Below, piece by piece: positions 8,329 to 17,294 of a stretch of 64,000 nucleotides of DNA. The position numbers and the translations under genes are program-made. How positions within the stretch are numbered: the first letter of the stretch is position 1; each line of letters starts with the position of its first letter. The DNA comes from Cyanobium sp. Morenito 9A2. GTDB taxonomy: Bacteria > Cyanobacteriota > Cyanobacteriia > PCC-6307 > Cyanobiaceae. The DNA lies in assembly GCF_024345575.1 (NCBI RefSeq), contig NZ_JAGQBJ010000002.1:1-64000 (forward strand), in the 5' to 3' direction. The notes below the pieces were generated by a model. That model had not been told where the DNA came from, searched no databases, and saw only the letters and a program-made list of their open reading frames with translations.

Positions 8329-9402
8329 ATGATCCCCACCTCCGATTTGCACGTGGTGGAGACCCGCCCCCTGGTCGCTCCCGCCCTGCTGCACCGGGAG
8401 CTTCCCCTCACTGATAAGGCGGCCAGCACGGTGCTGGGGGCACGGGAGCGCATCAAGGCGATCCTGCGGGGCGAGGACAGCCGCCTGCTGGTGATCGTGG
8501 GGCCCTGCTCGGTCCATGACGTGGCCGCCGCCCAGGAGTACGCCACCGCCATGGCCGAGCTGCACCAGCGTCACCGCCACCAGTTGGAGGTGGTGATGCG
8601 GGTGTATTTCGAGAAGCCCCGCACCACCGTGGGTTGGAAGGGCCTGATCAACGACCCCCATCTGGATCACAGCTACGACATCAACACCGGCCTGCGCCTG
8701 GCCCGGGGGCTGCTGCTGCATCTCGCTGAGCTGGGCCTGCCCGCCGCCACCGAACTGCTGGATCCTGTGGTGCCCCAGTACATCGCCGATCTGATCGGTT
8801 GGACCGCCATCGGCGCCCGCACCACCGAGAGCCAGACCCACCGGGAGATGGCCTCGGGGCTGTCGATGCCGATCGGCTTCAAAAACAGCACGGACGGCAG
8901 CGCCGCCACCGCCATCCATGCCATGGAGGCCGCGGCCCGCCCCCACCATTTCCTGGGCATCAATGCCCTGGGCCAGGCGGCGATCGTCACCACCACCGGC
9001 AACCCCGACGGCCATCTGGTGCTGCGGGGCGGCAAGGGCGGCACCAACTACCACCAGGAGGCGGTGGAGGAGTCGGCCGCTGCCCTGACGAAAGCCGGCC
9101 TGCCCGCCCGGGTGATGGTGGACTGCAGCCACGGCAACTCGAACAAGGACTACCGGCGCCAGGGGGAGGTGGCCGAGCAGGTGGCCGAGCAGCTGCGCTC
9201 TGGTTCGCGCCACGTGATGGGGGTGATGATCGAGAGCCATCTGGTGGCCGGCAGCCAGAAGATTCCCGCCGATCTGAGCGAGCTCACCTACGGCCAGAGC
9301 ATCACCGATGCCTGCATCGATCTGGAGGCCACCGGCGAGGTGCTGGAGCAGTTGGCGGCAGCCGTTGACCGCTCCCAGGCTCGGCTGATGGCGCCGATTT
9401 GA
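8329..9402 (+). CDS. 3-deoxy-7-phosphoheptulonate (DAHP) synthase, class I
   Basis: This enzyme condenses phosphoenolpyruvate and erythrose 4-phosphate, the first step of aromatic amino acid synthesis. The 357-residue chain shows the class I (AroF/G/H) barrel motifs: LLVIVGPCSVHD, FEKPRTTVGWKGLINDP, ATELLDPVVPQYIADLI, the Arg/Glu segment GARTTESQTHREMASGLS, PIGFKNSTDGS, VDCSHGNSNKDY and GVMIESHL. ATG 8329 is chosen because AGGAG at 8313-8317 lies 11 bases upstream; a TTG at 8302 would add nine residues. The E. coli family has three feedback-regulated isozymes; which inhibitor acts here cannot be read from sequence. Confidence 0.95.
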   Translation: MIPTSDLHVVETRPLVAPALLHRELPLTDKAASTVLGARERIKAILRGEDSRLLVIVGPCSVHDVAAAQEYATAMAELHQRHRHQLEVVMRVYFEKPRTTVGWKGLINDPHLDHSYDINTGLRLARGLLLHLAELGLPAATELLDPVVPQYIADLIGWTAIGARTTESQTHREMASGLSMPIGFKNSTDGSAATAIHAMEAAARPHHFLGINALGQAAIVTTTGNPDGHLVLRGGKGGTNYHQEAVEESAAALTKAGLPARVMVDCSHGNSNKDYRRQGEVAEQVAEQLRSGSRHVMGVMIESHLVAGSQKIPADLSELTYGQSITDACIDLEATGEVLEQLAAAVDRSQARLMAPI

Positions 9403-9527
9403 ATGATTGGCACTCGCATGATTTGAGTGCCAACGTGACAGCGACAACGACGAACTGTTCCTGCTGAACAGAGTCTTTGGCTGGCGTCTTTAGGGTGCGA
9501 TCGAACCAGTCAAGGGAGCTATTGCCC

Positions 9528-9860
9528 ATGACCTATCTCCTTCAGTTCTGCGGTTTTTCCGATCCTCTCCAGGTCTTTCATCTCGAGCAGAGCGGCGTGG
9601 ATGTCGGCCCGGCCTACGCCGGCTTCCGAGCCTTCCAGCTCGATGACCTGCTCGGCTGGGCGCTCACCGCCGCCCAGGCCCGGCAGTGGGACAGCGAGGG
9701 GATTCAGCGCACCGTGCTCTCTGAATGGATGGAGCGGGCCGAGGCCATCCGCCAATGGCAGAGGTGGCTGCGGCAGGAGCCTGCCGGCCGCCTGCTGGTG
9801 GCGGCCCTGGGCACCGAAGCCGATTGGCGCACCCGTTGCGAACAGTTGCTCAGGGCCTGA
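9528..9860 (+). CDS. Conserved hypothetical protein, 110 aa
   Basis: A soluble 110-residue protein starting MTYLLQFCGFSDPLQVF, rich in Trp, Gln and Arg in the second half (AEAIRQWQRWLRQEPAGRLL). AAGGGAG at 9511-9517 is the ribosome binding site for ATG 9528. I recognise no domain. It ends converging on the phytol-kinase-like gene with an 11-base overlap, so the two 3' ends are transcribed against each other. Confidence 0.75.
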   Translation: MTYLLQFCGFSDPLQVFHLEQSGVDVGPAYAGFRAFQLDDLLGWALTAAQARQWDSEGIQRTVLSEWMERAEAIRQWQRWLRQEPAGRLLVAALGTEADWRTRCEQLLRA

Positions 9861-10527
9861 GTTGGCTCCAGAGCAGACCCACGGCCACGGGAACGCTGAA
9901 GTTGTCGAGGCCCGCCACGGCGACCTGCTCCAGCAGGGTGGCCACCAGGGTGATCAGCAGGAGCGGCTGAGCGGCAGAGCCCCAAGCTGCCCCACAGCCG
10001 CTGGTGATCCATAAACCCGTGAGCACCGCCAGGCTGGCGGCGGCCATTGTGGTGGTGCCGAGCAGGGATTTGCGCTGCCCCAAGAGGCTCCAGCTCGTGG
10101 AAGGGACGCTCGCCCCCACCAGACCGGCCAGGCCATCGCCCACGGCCATCACCAGCACCCCGGCCGCCACGGCCGCGGGTTGCTGCGGCCAGAACAACGC
10201 CAGCAGCAGGCTGATCGAGGCCCCGTAAGCGATCGTTCCGTAGCTCCGGCGGCCCACGTCTTCGATCGCTCCCAGCAGCCGGAAGCGGTGGTTCAAGCTG
10301 GTAAGCACGGTGGCGGTCAGGGCGGCACCCAGGGCGACCGGGCGGCTGATGTCGAAGCCCCAGGCCAGCAGCACCACGGCACCGGAGCCGATGTGCACCA
10401 GTTTTCGGCTCCACTCCTTGTGCTGGGGCCAACGGGCCCGCAGCATCACGGCACCGCCCGCGACGAGCGTCAGCCAGAGGGTGACCACGGCGACCCCCAG
10501 CAGCTGTCGCTGGACCTCCGCTGCCAT
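9850..10527 (-). CDS. Phytol kinase / diacylglycerol-polyprenol kinase family membrane protein
   Basis: 225 residues with about seven membrane helices. The family hallmarks are KEWSRKLVHIGSGAVVLLAWG near the N terminus and AVGDGLAGLVGASVPST followed by GQRKSLLGTTTMAAASLAV, the CTP-binding signature of the dolichol/phytol kinase and CDP-DAG synthase-like family. In cyanobacteria such proteins phosphorylate phytol freed from chlorophyll for tocopherol or chlorophyll recycling. Which of the two kinase steps (phytol or phytyl phosphate) this one does cannot be decided. It follows the sigma factor gene by 7 bp and is probably co-transcribed. ATG 10525-10527 is preferred over an adjacent TTG. Confidence 0.85.
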   Translation of the reverse strand: MAAEVQRQLLGVAVVTLWLTLVAGGAVMLRARWPQHKEWSRKLVHIGSGAVVLLAWGFDISRPVALGAALTATVLTSLNHRFRLLGAIEDVGRRSYGTIAYGASISLLLALFWPQQPAAVAAGVLVMAVGDGLAGLVGASVPSTSWSLLGQRKSLLGTTTMAAASLAVLTGLWITSGCGAAWGSAAQPLLLITLVATLLEQVAVAGLDNFSVPVAVGLLWSQLRP

Positions 10528-10534
10528 CAACGGC

Positions 10535-11572
10535 TCAGGCGGCCTGCTGGTGGTTGGTCATCAGGCGCAGCTTGAGGATCGCCTTGGCCTCCAGCTGGCG
10601 CACGCGTTCGCGGGAGACGTTGATCTGGCGACCGATCTCGGCGAGGGTGAGCGGTTCGGCCCCCTCGAGGCCGAACCGCAGCTTGAGAATCTTCTGCTCG
10701 CGCTCGTTGAGCTGGGACAGCCAGGCGCTGAGGTGCTCCTTCTGGAGGCTGCGATCCATGGAATCCATGGGCTCGGCGCTGGCTGGATCGGCGATCAGCT
10801 CCCCCAGGGTGCTGCGGTCTTCCTCGCCGCGGGCATGGGCATCGAGGGAGGCGCAGGGGGCGCTCTGGGCGATCAGATCCTCCAGCTCCTGGGGGGGCAT
10901 GCCCATGGCGTGGGCCAGCTCCAGCCGGTTGGGCTGACGGCCGAAACGGTGGGAGAGCTCCCGGCTGATGCGCCGCATCTTCGAGAGCTTTTCGCTGACG
11001 TGGATCGGCAGGCGAATCGTGCGGGCGCTGTTGTCGATCGCCCGGGTCATGCCCTGGCGAATCCACCAGTAGGCGTAGGTGGAGAACTTGTAGCCCATGG
11101 CGGGATCGAACTTGTCGACGGCGCGCTCCAGACCGATCGCCCCTTCCTGGACAAGATCCAGCAGCTCGAGGCCCTGGTTCTGGTACTTCTTGGCGACACT
11201 CACCACCAGTCGCAGGTTGGCGGCCATCATGCGATCACGGGCCCGGGTGCCCATGCGGATCTGATGGCGTTGCCGGGGCGTGAGCGTGGTCGCGTCCAGT
11301 TCATGGAGGCGCTTCATCGCCTGAACGTGGTGGGCGAGCTCGATTTCCTCGGCCGGCGTGAGCAGTGGCACACGGCCGATGGTGCTGAGATACCAGCCGA
11401 TTGAGTCGGCACTGAGACGACCGGCGGGGCGGGCCGCCGTGCGGGTGGCTTTCTTGCGCGCCGGCGATGGGGTGGCACCGCCAGCTGTGTCATCCATGAG
11501 AGAATCCGAATCCGAACTCGAAGACGTGCGCATAGACGCAGTCTTCAGAGCGGATCGCAGAGGTGTCCCCAT
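10535..11572 (-). CDS. RpoD-like group 2 sigma factor
   Basis: 345 residues with regions 1.2 to 4 of a primary-type sigma factor and a short low-complexity Ser/Ala-rich N terminus (about 1-50). Region 1.2: DSIGWYLSTIGRVPLLTPAEE. Region 2: AANLRLVVSVAKKYQNQGLE, LLDLVQEGAIGLERAVDKFD and YKFSTYAYWWIRQGMTRAID. Region 3: RTIRLPIHVSEKLSKMRR. Region 4: LTLAEIGRQINVSRERVRQL. It lacks the long region 1.1 of the housekeeping factor, as expected for cyanobacterial group 2 factors, which redirect RNA polymerase under light, nutrient or stress changes. AGGAG lies upstream of the ATG. A later ATG at MRTSSSSDSD is possible. Confidence 0.93.
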   Translation of the reverse strand: MGTPLRSALKTASMRTSSSSDSDSLMDDTAGGATPSPARKKATRTAARPAGRLSADSIGWYLSTIGRVPLLTPAEEIELAHHVQAMKRLHELDATTLTPRQRHQIRMGTRARDRMMAANLRLVVSVAKKYQNQGLELLDLVQEGAIGLERAVDKFDPAMGYKFSTYAYWWIRQGMTRAIDNSARTIRLPIHVSEKLSKMRRISRELSHRFGRQPNRLELAHAMGMPPQELEDLIAQSAPCASLDAHARGEEDRSTLGELIADPASAEPMDSMDRSLQKEHLSAWLSQLNEREQKILKLRFGLEGAEPLTLAEIGRQINVSRERVRQLEAKAILKLRLMTNHQQAA

Positions 11573-11805
11573 CACCCCGAGCTCCTATTTGATTTGCGCG
11601 GAATGTAGCACTGCTGGGAGGAAATCACCGTGCCAAAGGCGAAGAATTCCTGACAGGCTCACTACGTTCTGTTGCGTATGCTGTTGGGCGACCAACGATT
11701 TTGTTGTCTTCAGCACATTCTGCCGTCGTTGATTCAAATCTGCCGGTGTTCTGGACCAGCGATCATTGGGGCTGAATGGCTACCCCGCCGCCGAGGTGGG
11801 ACAGT

Positions 11806-13953
11806 TCAGCCCAGCACGCGTGCCTGGTCCCTGAAGCCACCCCGCCAAGCCGCGATCAGATCCTTCTGCACCGCCCGTGCTTCGTCCTCCGGTTGGCGAC
11901 GTTCAAAGCTGCCGTCGCTGTGCATGTCCCAGGCCGTGCTGTTGTCACCCAGGTAGGTCTCCAACAGTTGCGCCAACTGCAGGCGTAACTGGGGATCTTC
12001 AATCGGCGTGATCGCTTCCACCCGCCGGTCGAGGTTGCGGGGCATCCAGTCGGCGCTGCCGATGTAGAACTCCTCCTCGCCGCCGTTGGCGAACGAGAAC
12101 AGGCGCGAGTGCTCCAGGAAGCGGCCAATCACACTGCACACGCGGATGTTGTCACTCACCCCTTTGACCCCTGGGCGCAGGCTGCACATGCCGCGCACCA
12201 CCAGATCGATCTGCACGCCTGCCTGGGAGGCTTCGTAGAGCAGGGCGATGATCCGCGGATCCACCAGGGAGTTCATCTTGGCCTTGATGGCTCCACCCCG
12301 GCCCTCAAGGGCGTGGAGCGTTTCACGCTCGATCAGGGCCTCCATGCCCTTACGCAAGGTGACGGGAGCCACCAGGAGCCGCCGGAAACTCTGCTGCTTG
12401 GAGAAGCCGGTGAGGTAGTTGAACAGTTCGACCAGATCTTGGCCGATTTCCGGGCGGGCGGTGAGCAGGCCCAGGTCGGTGTAGAGGGTGGAGGTCTTGG
12501 AGTTGTAGTTGCCCGTGCCGATGTGGGCGTAACTGCGCAACCGCTCCTTTTCCTTGCGCACCACCAGCATGATCTTGGTGTGGGTCTTGAGCCCGAGCAC
12601 GCCGTAAACCACGTGCACGCCGGAGCGCTCCAGTTGCCGCGCCCACTGGATGTTGTTGTCCTCGTCGAAGCGGGCCTTGAGCTCCACCAGGGCCATCACC
12701 TGCTTGCCGTTCTCGGCGGCGCGGATCAGGGCGCCGATGACCGCAGAATCCTTGGAGGTGCGGTAGAGCGTCATCTTGATCGCCAGCACCGAGGGGTCAT
12801 CGGCGGCCTGGCCGATGAACTCCTCCACCGAGGTGGAAAACAGATCGAAGGGGTGCTGCAGCACCACATCGCCCCGGCGCAGCACCGAGAAGACGCTTTC
12901 GAATTCCTCAGCTTTGATCGAGCCATCCTCCAGGCGGCTCTTCTGGGCCCGGGCCAGGGCGGGGTGGGTGCGGCCCTTGTGGGGTTTGTCCTTGAGCGTG
13001 GGCAGGGGGATCGCCAGCAGGCTCATCAGGTCGTCGAGGCCCAGGGGGCCGTTGATCCTGTAGAGGTCGTCGGCCTCCACGTCGGTGCCCTCCATCAGAA
13101 GCTCCACCACCTCGTCGGGCATCTCATCGGCCACCTCCAGGCGCACCACCTCGCCGCCCCGGCGCCGTTTGCGCAGACCCTCCTGCAGGGCCTCCATCAG
13201 GTCGTCGGCTTCGAGGTCACGCAACTCCAGGTCGGCATCGCGGGTGACCCGGAAGAAGTAGTGCCCCTCGATCGTCATGCCGGGGAACAGCAGCTGCAGG
13301 TTGAAGGCCACCACCTGCTCCAGGGGCACGGCGGTGTAGATCGGCGCCGGCTCGCGGGTGCAGAGCTCGGTGGGGATCGTCACGAACCGGGGCAGGTTCT
13401 TCTGGGGTACCTTCACGCGGGCGAACTGCTGCTGGCCGGTGTCCGGGTCGCGAATCAGCGCTGCCACGTTGAGGCTGAGGTTGCTGATGAAGGGGAAGGG
13501 GTGGGCCGGATCCACCGCTAGGGGGGTGAGCACCGGAAAGATGGCGGTCTGGAAGTAGACGTTGACCCAGGCCTTCTGGTGGGCGTTGAGCCGTTCGTAG
13601 TCGATCAGCTGGATGCCGTGCTCCGCCAGTTGGTGCTTGAGGTAGAGGCGGTAGTGGCCCTGCTGTTGCTCCAGGAGGGGGCGCAGGGTCTCCTGGATGA
13701 GCTTCAGCTGTTGAAGGGGCGTGCGGCCGTCGTCGCTGAGGCTGGTGACGCCTGCCTCGAGCTGGGACTTCAGGGACGCCACGCGCACCATGAAGAATTC
13801 GTCGAGGTTGTTGCTGAAGATGGCGCTGAACTTGGCCTGCTCCAACAGCGGCGTGTGCTCGCTCAAGGCCTGGGCCAGCACCCGCTGGTTGAAGGTGATC
13901 CAGCTGAGTTCGCGGTTGATGTAGAGCTCTGGAGCCACCACGGGATCGCTCAT
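11806..13953 (-). CDS. ppk1: Polyphosphate kinase 1
   Basis: The 715-residue enzyme reversibly transfers the ATP gamma-phosphate to polyphosphate, normally at the inner membrane. The N-terminal domain starts ELYINRELSWITFNQRVL with NNLDEFFMVRVASLK. The two catalytic histidines sit in SYAHIGTGNYNSKTSTLYTD (autophosphorylated His) and VIGRFLEHSRLFSFANGG. Other PPK1 motifs are KMTLYRTSKDSAVI and ELKARFDEDNNIQWARQLE. Length is normal. It lies 45 bp downstream of an MFS transporter gene on the same strand and 230 bp upstream of the sigma factor gene. Confidence 0.97.
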   Translation of the reverse strand: MSDPVVAPELYINRELSWITFNQRVLAQALSEHTPLLEQAKFSAIFSNNLDEFFMVRVASLKSQLEAGVTSLSDDGRTPLQQLKLIQETLRPLLEQQQGHYRLYLKHQLAEHGIQLIDYERLNAHQKAWVNVYFQTAIFPVLTPLAVDPAHPFPFISNLSLNVAALIRDPDTGQQQFARVKVPQKNLPRFVTIPTELCTREPAPIYTAVPLEQVVAFNLQLLFPGMTIEGHYFFRVTRDADLELRDLEADDLMEALQEGLRKRRRGGEVVRLEVADEMPDEVVELLMEGTDVEADDLYRINGPLGLDDLMSLLAIPLPTLKDKPHKGRTHPALARAQKSRLEDGSIKAEEFESVFSVLRRGDVVLQHPFDLFSTSVEEFIGQAADDPSVLAIKMTLYRTSKDSAVIGALIRAAENGKQVMALVELKARFDEDNNIQWARQLERSGVHVVYGVLGLKTHTKIMLVVRKEKERLRSYAHIGTGNYNSKTSTLYTDLGLLTARPEIGQDLVELFNYLTGFSKQQSFRRLLVAPVTLRKGMEALIERETLHALEGRGGAIKAKMNSLVDPRIIALLYEASQAGVQIDLVVRGMCSLRPGVKGVSDNIRVCSVIGRFLEHSRLFSFANGGEEEFYIGSADWMPRNLDRRVEAITPIEDPQLRLQLAQLLETYLGDNSTAWDMHSDGSFERRQPEDEARAVQKDLIAAWRGGFRDQARVLG

Positions 13954-13998
13954 GGCCGCTCTCGAATCAATCGATTGGATTGGGGCTCAACGTAGCAA

Positions 13999-15270
13999 TC
14001 AACCCTCGGCCTTTTCGGTGTTGGAGGTGCTTGCCAAGGGTCCTGAGCTGGGTAACCCCCCCGCCACCAGGGTGGCCACCGCCGTCAGCAGCCCGATGCT
14101 CAGCCAGAAGGGGCTGGTGCGGCCGGTGAGCTCGTAGGCCAGTCCCGCCAGCGGCGGTCCGAGGAAGCTGCCCAGGCTCTGCAGGCCCTGCAGGCTGCCC
14201 AGGGCGGCCCCCTGGCCACTGCTGTCCAGGCGGCGCGACACCAGGCTGCGCAGGCAGGGGGTCACCAGTCCCGTGCCCAGGGCGAGCACGGCCACGGCGC
14301 TGAACACGACCGGCTGGGCATGGGCCCTGCTGGCGAGCGGGATCAACAGGCAGCCGGCGATCACGAAGCCCAGGCCCGCCAGGGTGAGGCGCCATTCGCC
14401 GAAACGCTTCACCAGCGGCCCGATCAGGCCCCCCTGCACCACCGTGGCCACCACGCCCACGATCAGGAAGGCCGTGCCGGCCAGGGCCGGACCCCAGCCG
14501 AAGACCTGCTTGAAATAAAGCACCAGTACGGCGGTGAAGCCGTTGAAGGCCAGAAAGAACAGGAAAAAAGCCAGGCAGAGACGACGCACCTGCGGGTTGC
14601 TGAACACCTTGTGCAGGGCGCTGAAGGGGTTGAGCTCGCGCCGGCGGGGCATCGGCTGGCGGGCCTCGGGAGGGTGGGTTTCCGGCAGCAGCAGCAGCAC
14701 CAGCACGAAGTTCGCGGCGGCGAAGCCCACCGCCACCAGCACCGGCAGGTTCACGTTGATCTCCCCCAACCGTCCCCCCAGGCCTGGACCGAGGATGAAG
14801 CCCAGCCCGAAGGCCACGCCGATCAGGCCAAAGGCCTTGGCGCGCTTCTCCGGCGGGGAGATGTCGGCGAGCACGGCCCCGGCGGTGGCGGCGGTGCCGC
14901 CGCTGACCCCATCGATCAGGCGGGCCAGAAACAGCAGCCCCAGGGGGAGACTGGTCCCGGCCGCCCAGGGGAACCGGCTCCAGTCGGTGGCCACGGTGAG
15001 GGCGAACAACCCCAGGCCCAGCACCGAGCCAGCCACGCAGAGGGCGATCACGGGTTTGCGGCCGTAGCGGTCGCTGAGGGCACCGATCAGGGGAGTGGCG
15101 GCGAACTGGGCCAGGGCGTAGCTGCCCGCCAGCAGCCCCAGGGTGCGGCCGTCGTTGCTGAAGTTGGCCAGCAGGAACGGCAGCAGCGGAAAGACGATGC
15201 TTTCCCCCATGCGGTCGTTCAGCAGCGTGACGAAGGCGCAGAAGTAGGTGGAGGGCCGAGCGAGGGGCAA
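13999..15270 (-). CDS. MFS transporter, TetA-like drug:H+ antiporter family
   Basis: 423 residues and about 12 membrane helices. Loop 2-3 carries the MFS signature GALSDRYGRKPVIALCVAGS, and helix 5 resembles motif C of drug:H+ antiporters (GFILGPGLGGRLGE). The likely role is efflux of a small molecule; the substrate is unknown. The frame opens with TTG at 15268-15270 and there is no closer ATG that keeps helix 1, so the start is uncertain. It runs in the same direction as ppk1 and is divergent from the YbjQ gene at 15356. Confidence 0.85.
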   Translation of the reverse strand: MPLARPSTYFCAFVTLLNDRMGESIVFPLLPFLLANFSNDGRTLGLLAGSYALAQFAATPLIGALSDRYGRKPVIALCVAGSVLGLGLFALTVATDWSRFPWAAGTSLPLGLLFLARLIDGVSGGTAATAGAVLADISPPEKRAKAFGLIGVAFGLGFILGPGLGGRLGEINVNLPVLVAVGFAAANFVLVLLLLPETHPPEARQPMPRRRELNPFSALHKVFSNPQVRRLCLAFFLFFLAFNGFTAVLVLYFKQVFGWGPALAGTAFLIVGVVATVVQGGLIGPLVKRFGEWRLTLAGLGFVIAGCLLIPLASRAHAQPVVFSAVAVLALGTGLVTPCLRSLVSRRLDSSGQGAALGSLQGLQSLGSFLGPPLAGLAYELTGRTSPFWLSIGLLTAVATLVAGGLPSSGPLASTSNTEKAEG

Positions 15271-15355
15271 GGGCGGCGGTGCCGAGGGGTCCTCAGGCTC
15301 CCACGGGAGCGCCGGGCCGCCATAGGGTTGGACCCGATCGAAGCGAGGGCACGCC

Positions 15356-15700
15356 GTGGTTCAACCGGTCTTCGTGACTACCACCTTCAGCATCGAGGGC
15401 TATGCCATCAAGGAGTACCGGGGGATCGTCCGGGGGATCGTGGTGCGCTCACCCACCCTGCTGCAGGGCTTCCTCGGGGGGCTGAAATCGATGATCGGCG
15501 GTCGCATCGGTGCCTACACCGAGATGTGCGAGCAGACCCGCCAGCAGGCCTATGAGCAGATGATCAGCCATGCCCGCAAGCTCGGGGCGAACGCGATCGT
15601 GGGCACCCGCTACGACGGCTCGGAGGTGGAGAGCGGCGCCTCGGCGGCCACCGAGGTGCTCTGCTACGGCACGGCGGTGCTGATCGAGAAGCTGGAGTGA
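15356..15700 (+). CDS. YbjQ/UPF0145 family protein, single domain
   Basis: A 114-residue cytosolic protein of the YbjQ family (heavy-metal-binding domain in some databases). The typical pattern is TTTFSIEGYAIKEYRGIVRG at the N terminus, then RQQAYEQMISHARKLGANAI and VGTRYDGSE, ending in a strand with CYGTAVLIEKL. These proteins form ring-like pentamers in known structures; their role is unknown. The start is GTG 15356. The window also holds a three-domain version at 18050-19270, so the genome has at least two architectures of this fold a few kilobases apart. Confidence 0.85.
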   Translation: MVQPVFVTTTFSIEGYAIKEYRGIVRGIVVRSPTLLQGFLGGLKSMIGGRIGAYTEMCEQTRQQAYEQMISHARKLGANAIVGTRYDGSEVESGASAATEVLCYGTAVLIEKLE

Positions 15701-15737
15701 CGCACCCGGGAGCGGAGCGTGTGCCGACGCCGGGGTC

Positions 15738-16766
15738 TCACTTGTAGGCGATGCCGGCGCTGGCGGGTCCGGCCAGGGGGATCACTTCCGTGCGCCGGAA
15801 CCCCGCCTCCAGGCACCAGTCGTTGAAGTCTGCGCCGGTGTAGTCGAAGGCGTCGCCGTTCTCGATCAGCATGTTCAGCGACATCATCAGCCCGAAGGCG
15901 TTCTCACGCCGGGCATCGTCGATCAGGTGCTCCAGCACGATGAAGACTCCCCCCTCGGGCAGGGCCTCGTAGGCGGCGGCGATCAGCTCGCGCTTCTTCT
16001 CCAGGTTCCAGTCGTGGAGGATCAGGCCCATGGTGATCACATCGGCCCTGGGTAGCGGCTGGGCGAAGAAATCCAGCGGCACGGCACTGACCCGATCCGC
16101 CAGCCCCGAGGCGGCCACCTGGCGCGCGGCGATTGCCGTGGCGGGGGGCAGATCGGCGGTGAGACAGCGCAGATGGGGGTGGCGGCGGGCGACGGTCAGG
16201 GCCAGCAGGCCCGAGGCACCGCCCACGTCGCAGAGGCTGCGGTAGGGGGAGAAATCGAAGCGCTCGGCCAGGGCCGCCGCGTTGCCGGCGGAAATCCCCG
16301 CCATGGCGGCAAGGAACTGCTCCAGTCGCTCGGGGTCCGCATAGAGCGCCTCAAAGAGCGGGGCACCGTTGTGCTTGATCTCGTTTTGAGGTGCGCCCGT
16401 GCGCAGGGCTTCCGTGAGATCGCCCCAGAAGGGATAAAGGCGGTCGTTGGCCATGGCCAGGAAGCCACCGATGTAGGCGGGATGGGCTCTGTTCAGGAAC
16501 GTGCCCGTTTCGGCGCTGTTGCGGTAGAGCGCCTCCGCCCCGTCGCCCTCGCGCTCAAGAAACTGCAGGGCCACCAGGGTGTCGAAGAAATCGGGGTTGG
16601 CGCGGGGGTGCAGCTTCAGCTCCGCGCGGAGCTCAGCGCCAGCCAGGGCGCGCTCCCCCAGGGTGCTGAACAGATCGAGTTCGACGGCCGAGAGCAGCAC
16701 CTTGGCGGGCCAGAAAGCCATGGCCACATCGAGGATCCGGGCCGGGGAGAGGTCGTGGGGGGCCAT
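15738..16766 (-). CDS. SAM-dependent O-methyltransferase (small-molecule type)
   Basis: 342 residues. The N-terminal dimerisation/winged-helix part (ILDVAMAFWPAKVLLSAVEL, then DLFSTLGERALAGAELRAEL) precedes a Rossmann SAM domain with SLCDVGGASGLLALTVARRH, DFFAQPLPRADVITMGLILHDW and a C-terminal GGVFIVLEHLIDDARRENAF. This is the acetylserotonin/hydroxyneurosporene O-methyltransferase family; His in LILHDW fits the catalytic base. The substrate cannot be read from the sequence. It is the last gene of a minus-strand group, 20 bp after the small secreted protein gene. Confidence 0.88.
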   Translation of the reverse strand: MAPHDLSPARILDVAMAFWPAKVLLSAVELDLFSTLGERALAGAELRAELKLHPRANPDFFDTLVALQFLEREGDGAEALYRNSAETGTFLNRAHPAYIGGFLAMANDRLYPFWGDLTEALRTGAPQNEIKHNGAPLFEALYADPERLEQFLAAMAGISAGNAAALAERFDFSPYRSLCDVGGASGLLALTVARRHPHLRCLTADLPPATAIAARQVAASGLADRVSAVPLDFFAQPLPRADVITMGLILHDWNLEKKRELIAAAYEALPEGGVFIVLEHLIDDARRENAFGLMMSLNMLIENGDAFDYTGADFNDWCLEAGFRRTEVIPLAGPASAGIAYK

Positions 16767-16786
16767 GGGAGCGGGTGAAAGGGTCG

Positions 16787-17251
16787 TTACTTCGACAGGC
16801 CGGCGGTTGGGGGGGAGGTCCTTTTGGCTTCCCAGGTCCAGCGGTGGTTCTTGACGTTCCAGGCGTCGCCGGCCATGCGGTTGCCGCGGATCAGCCCCTG
16901 GCGGGTGGCGTACTTGGTGGTGACGATGATCACCACGGGGCCGTTCTGGGCCCAGTTGTCGCCTTCATCCTGGTAGGTCTTGGCTTTGGCGCCGGTGCCC
17001 GCCGTGAAGCGCAGGGCGCCGCCGGGCAGAAAGGTGTAGCTGTAAAAGTCACCGTCGGAATCCGTGCCGCTCCAGGTGGTGCCCTCGAGGGTGGGGGTGC
17101 GGCCTTTGGGGGCGATCACGGCTTGCGCCAGGGCTGCCGGCGGCACGATCGCCAGCATCAGGGTCGCTGGCAGCAGGAGTGTGCCGGACACCAGGGCACT
17201 GCCCAGCAGAGCGCGGGCAGCGGTAGGGATGGCCAGGCGAATGGAAGGCAT
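16787..17251 (-). CDS. Small exported protein of unknown function
   Basis: 154 residues with a hydrophobic N-terminal signal (about residues 1-43) ending in PPAALAQA, a good signal-peptidase I site. The mature part, about 110 residues, begins with a strand-rich segment (TLEGTTWSGTDSDGDFYSYT, FLPGGALRFTAGTGAKAKTY) typical of small beta-barrel periplasmic proteins; no family is recognised. ATG 17251 is taken rather than the GTG four codons earlier. It lies between the hydrolase and methyltransferase genes in the same orientation. Confidence 0.7.
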   Translation of the reverse strand: MPSIRLAIPTAARALLGSALVSGTLLLPATLMLAIVPPAALAQAVIAPKGRTPTLEGTTWSGTDSDGDFYSYTFLPGGALRFTAGTGAKAKTYQDEGDNWAQNGPVVIIVTTKYATRQGLIRGNRMAGDAWNVKNHRWTWEAKRTSPPTAGLSK

Positions 17252-17294
17252 GGCTGGTGCCACTTGGAGGTGCCCTGACGCTGAGTTTCAACAT

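Noticed and set aside
8212-9447. 411-codon open frame antisense to the DAHP synthase
   Set aside because: The sense strand carries all DAHP synthase motifs; the antisense product is low-complexity.
12109-13521. 470-codon open frame antisense to ppk1
   Set aside because: Same reason: complement of a well-conserved PPK1 with all motifs.
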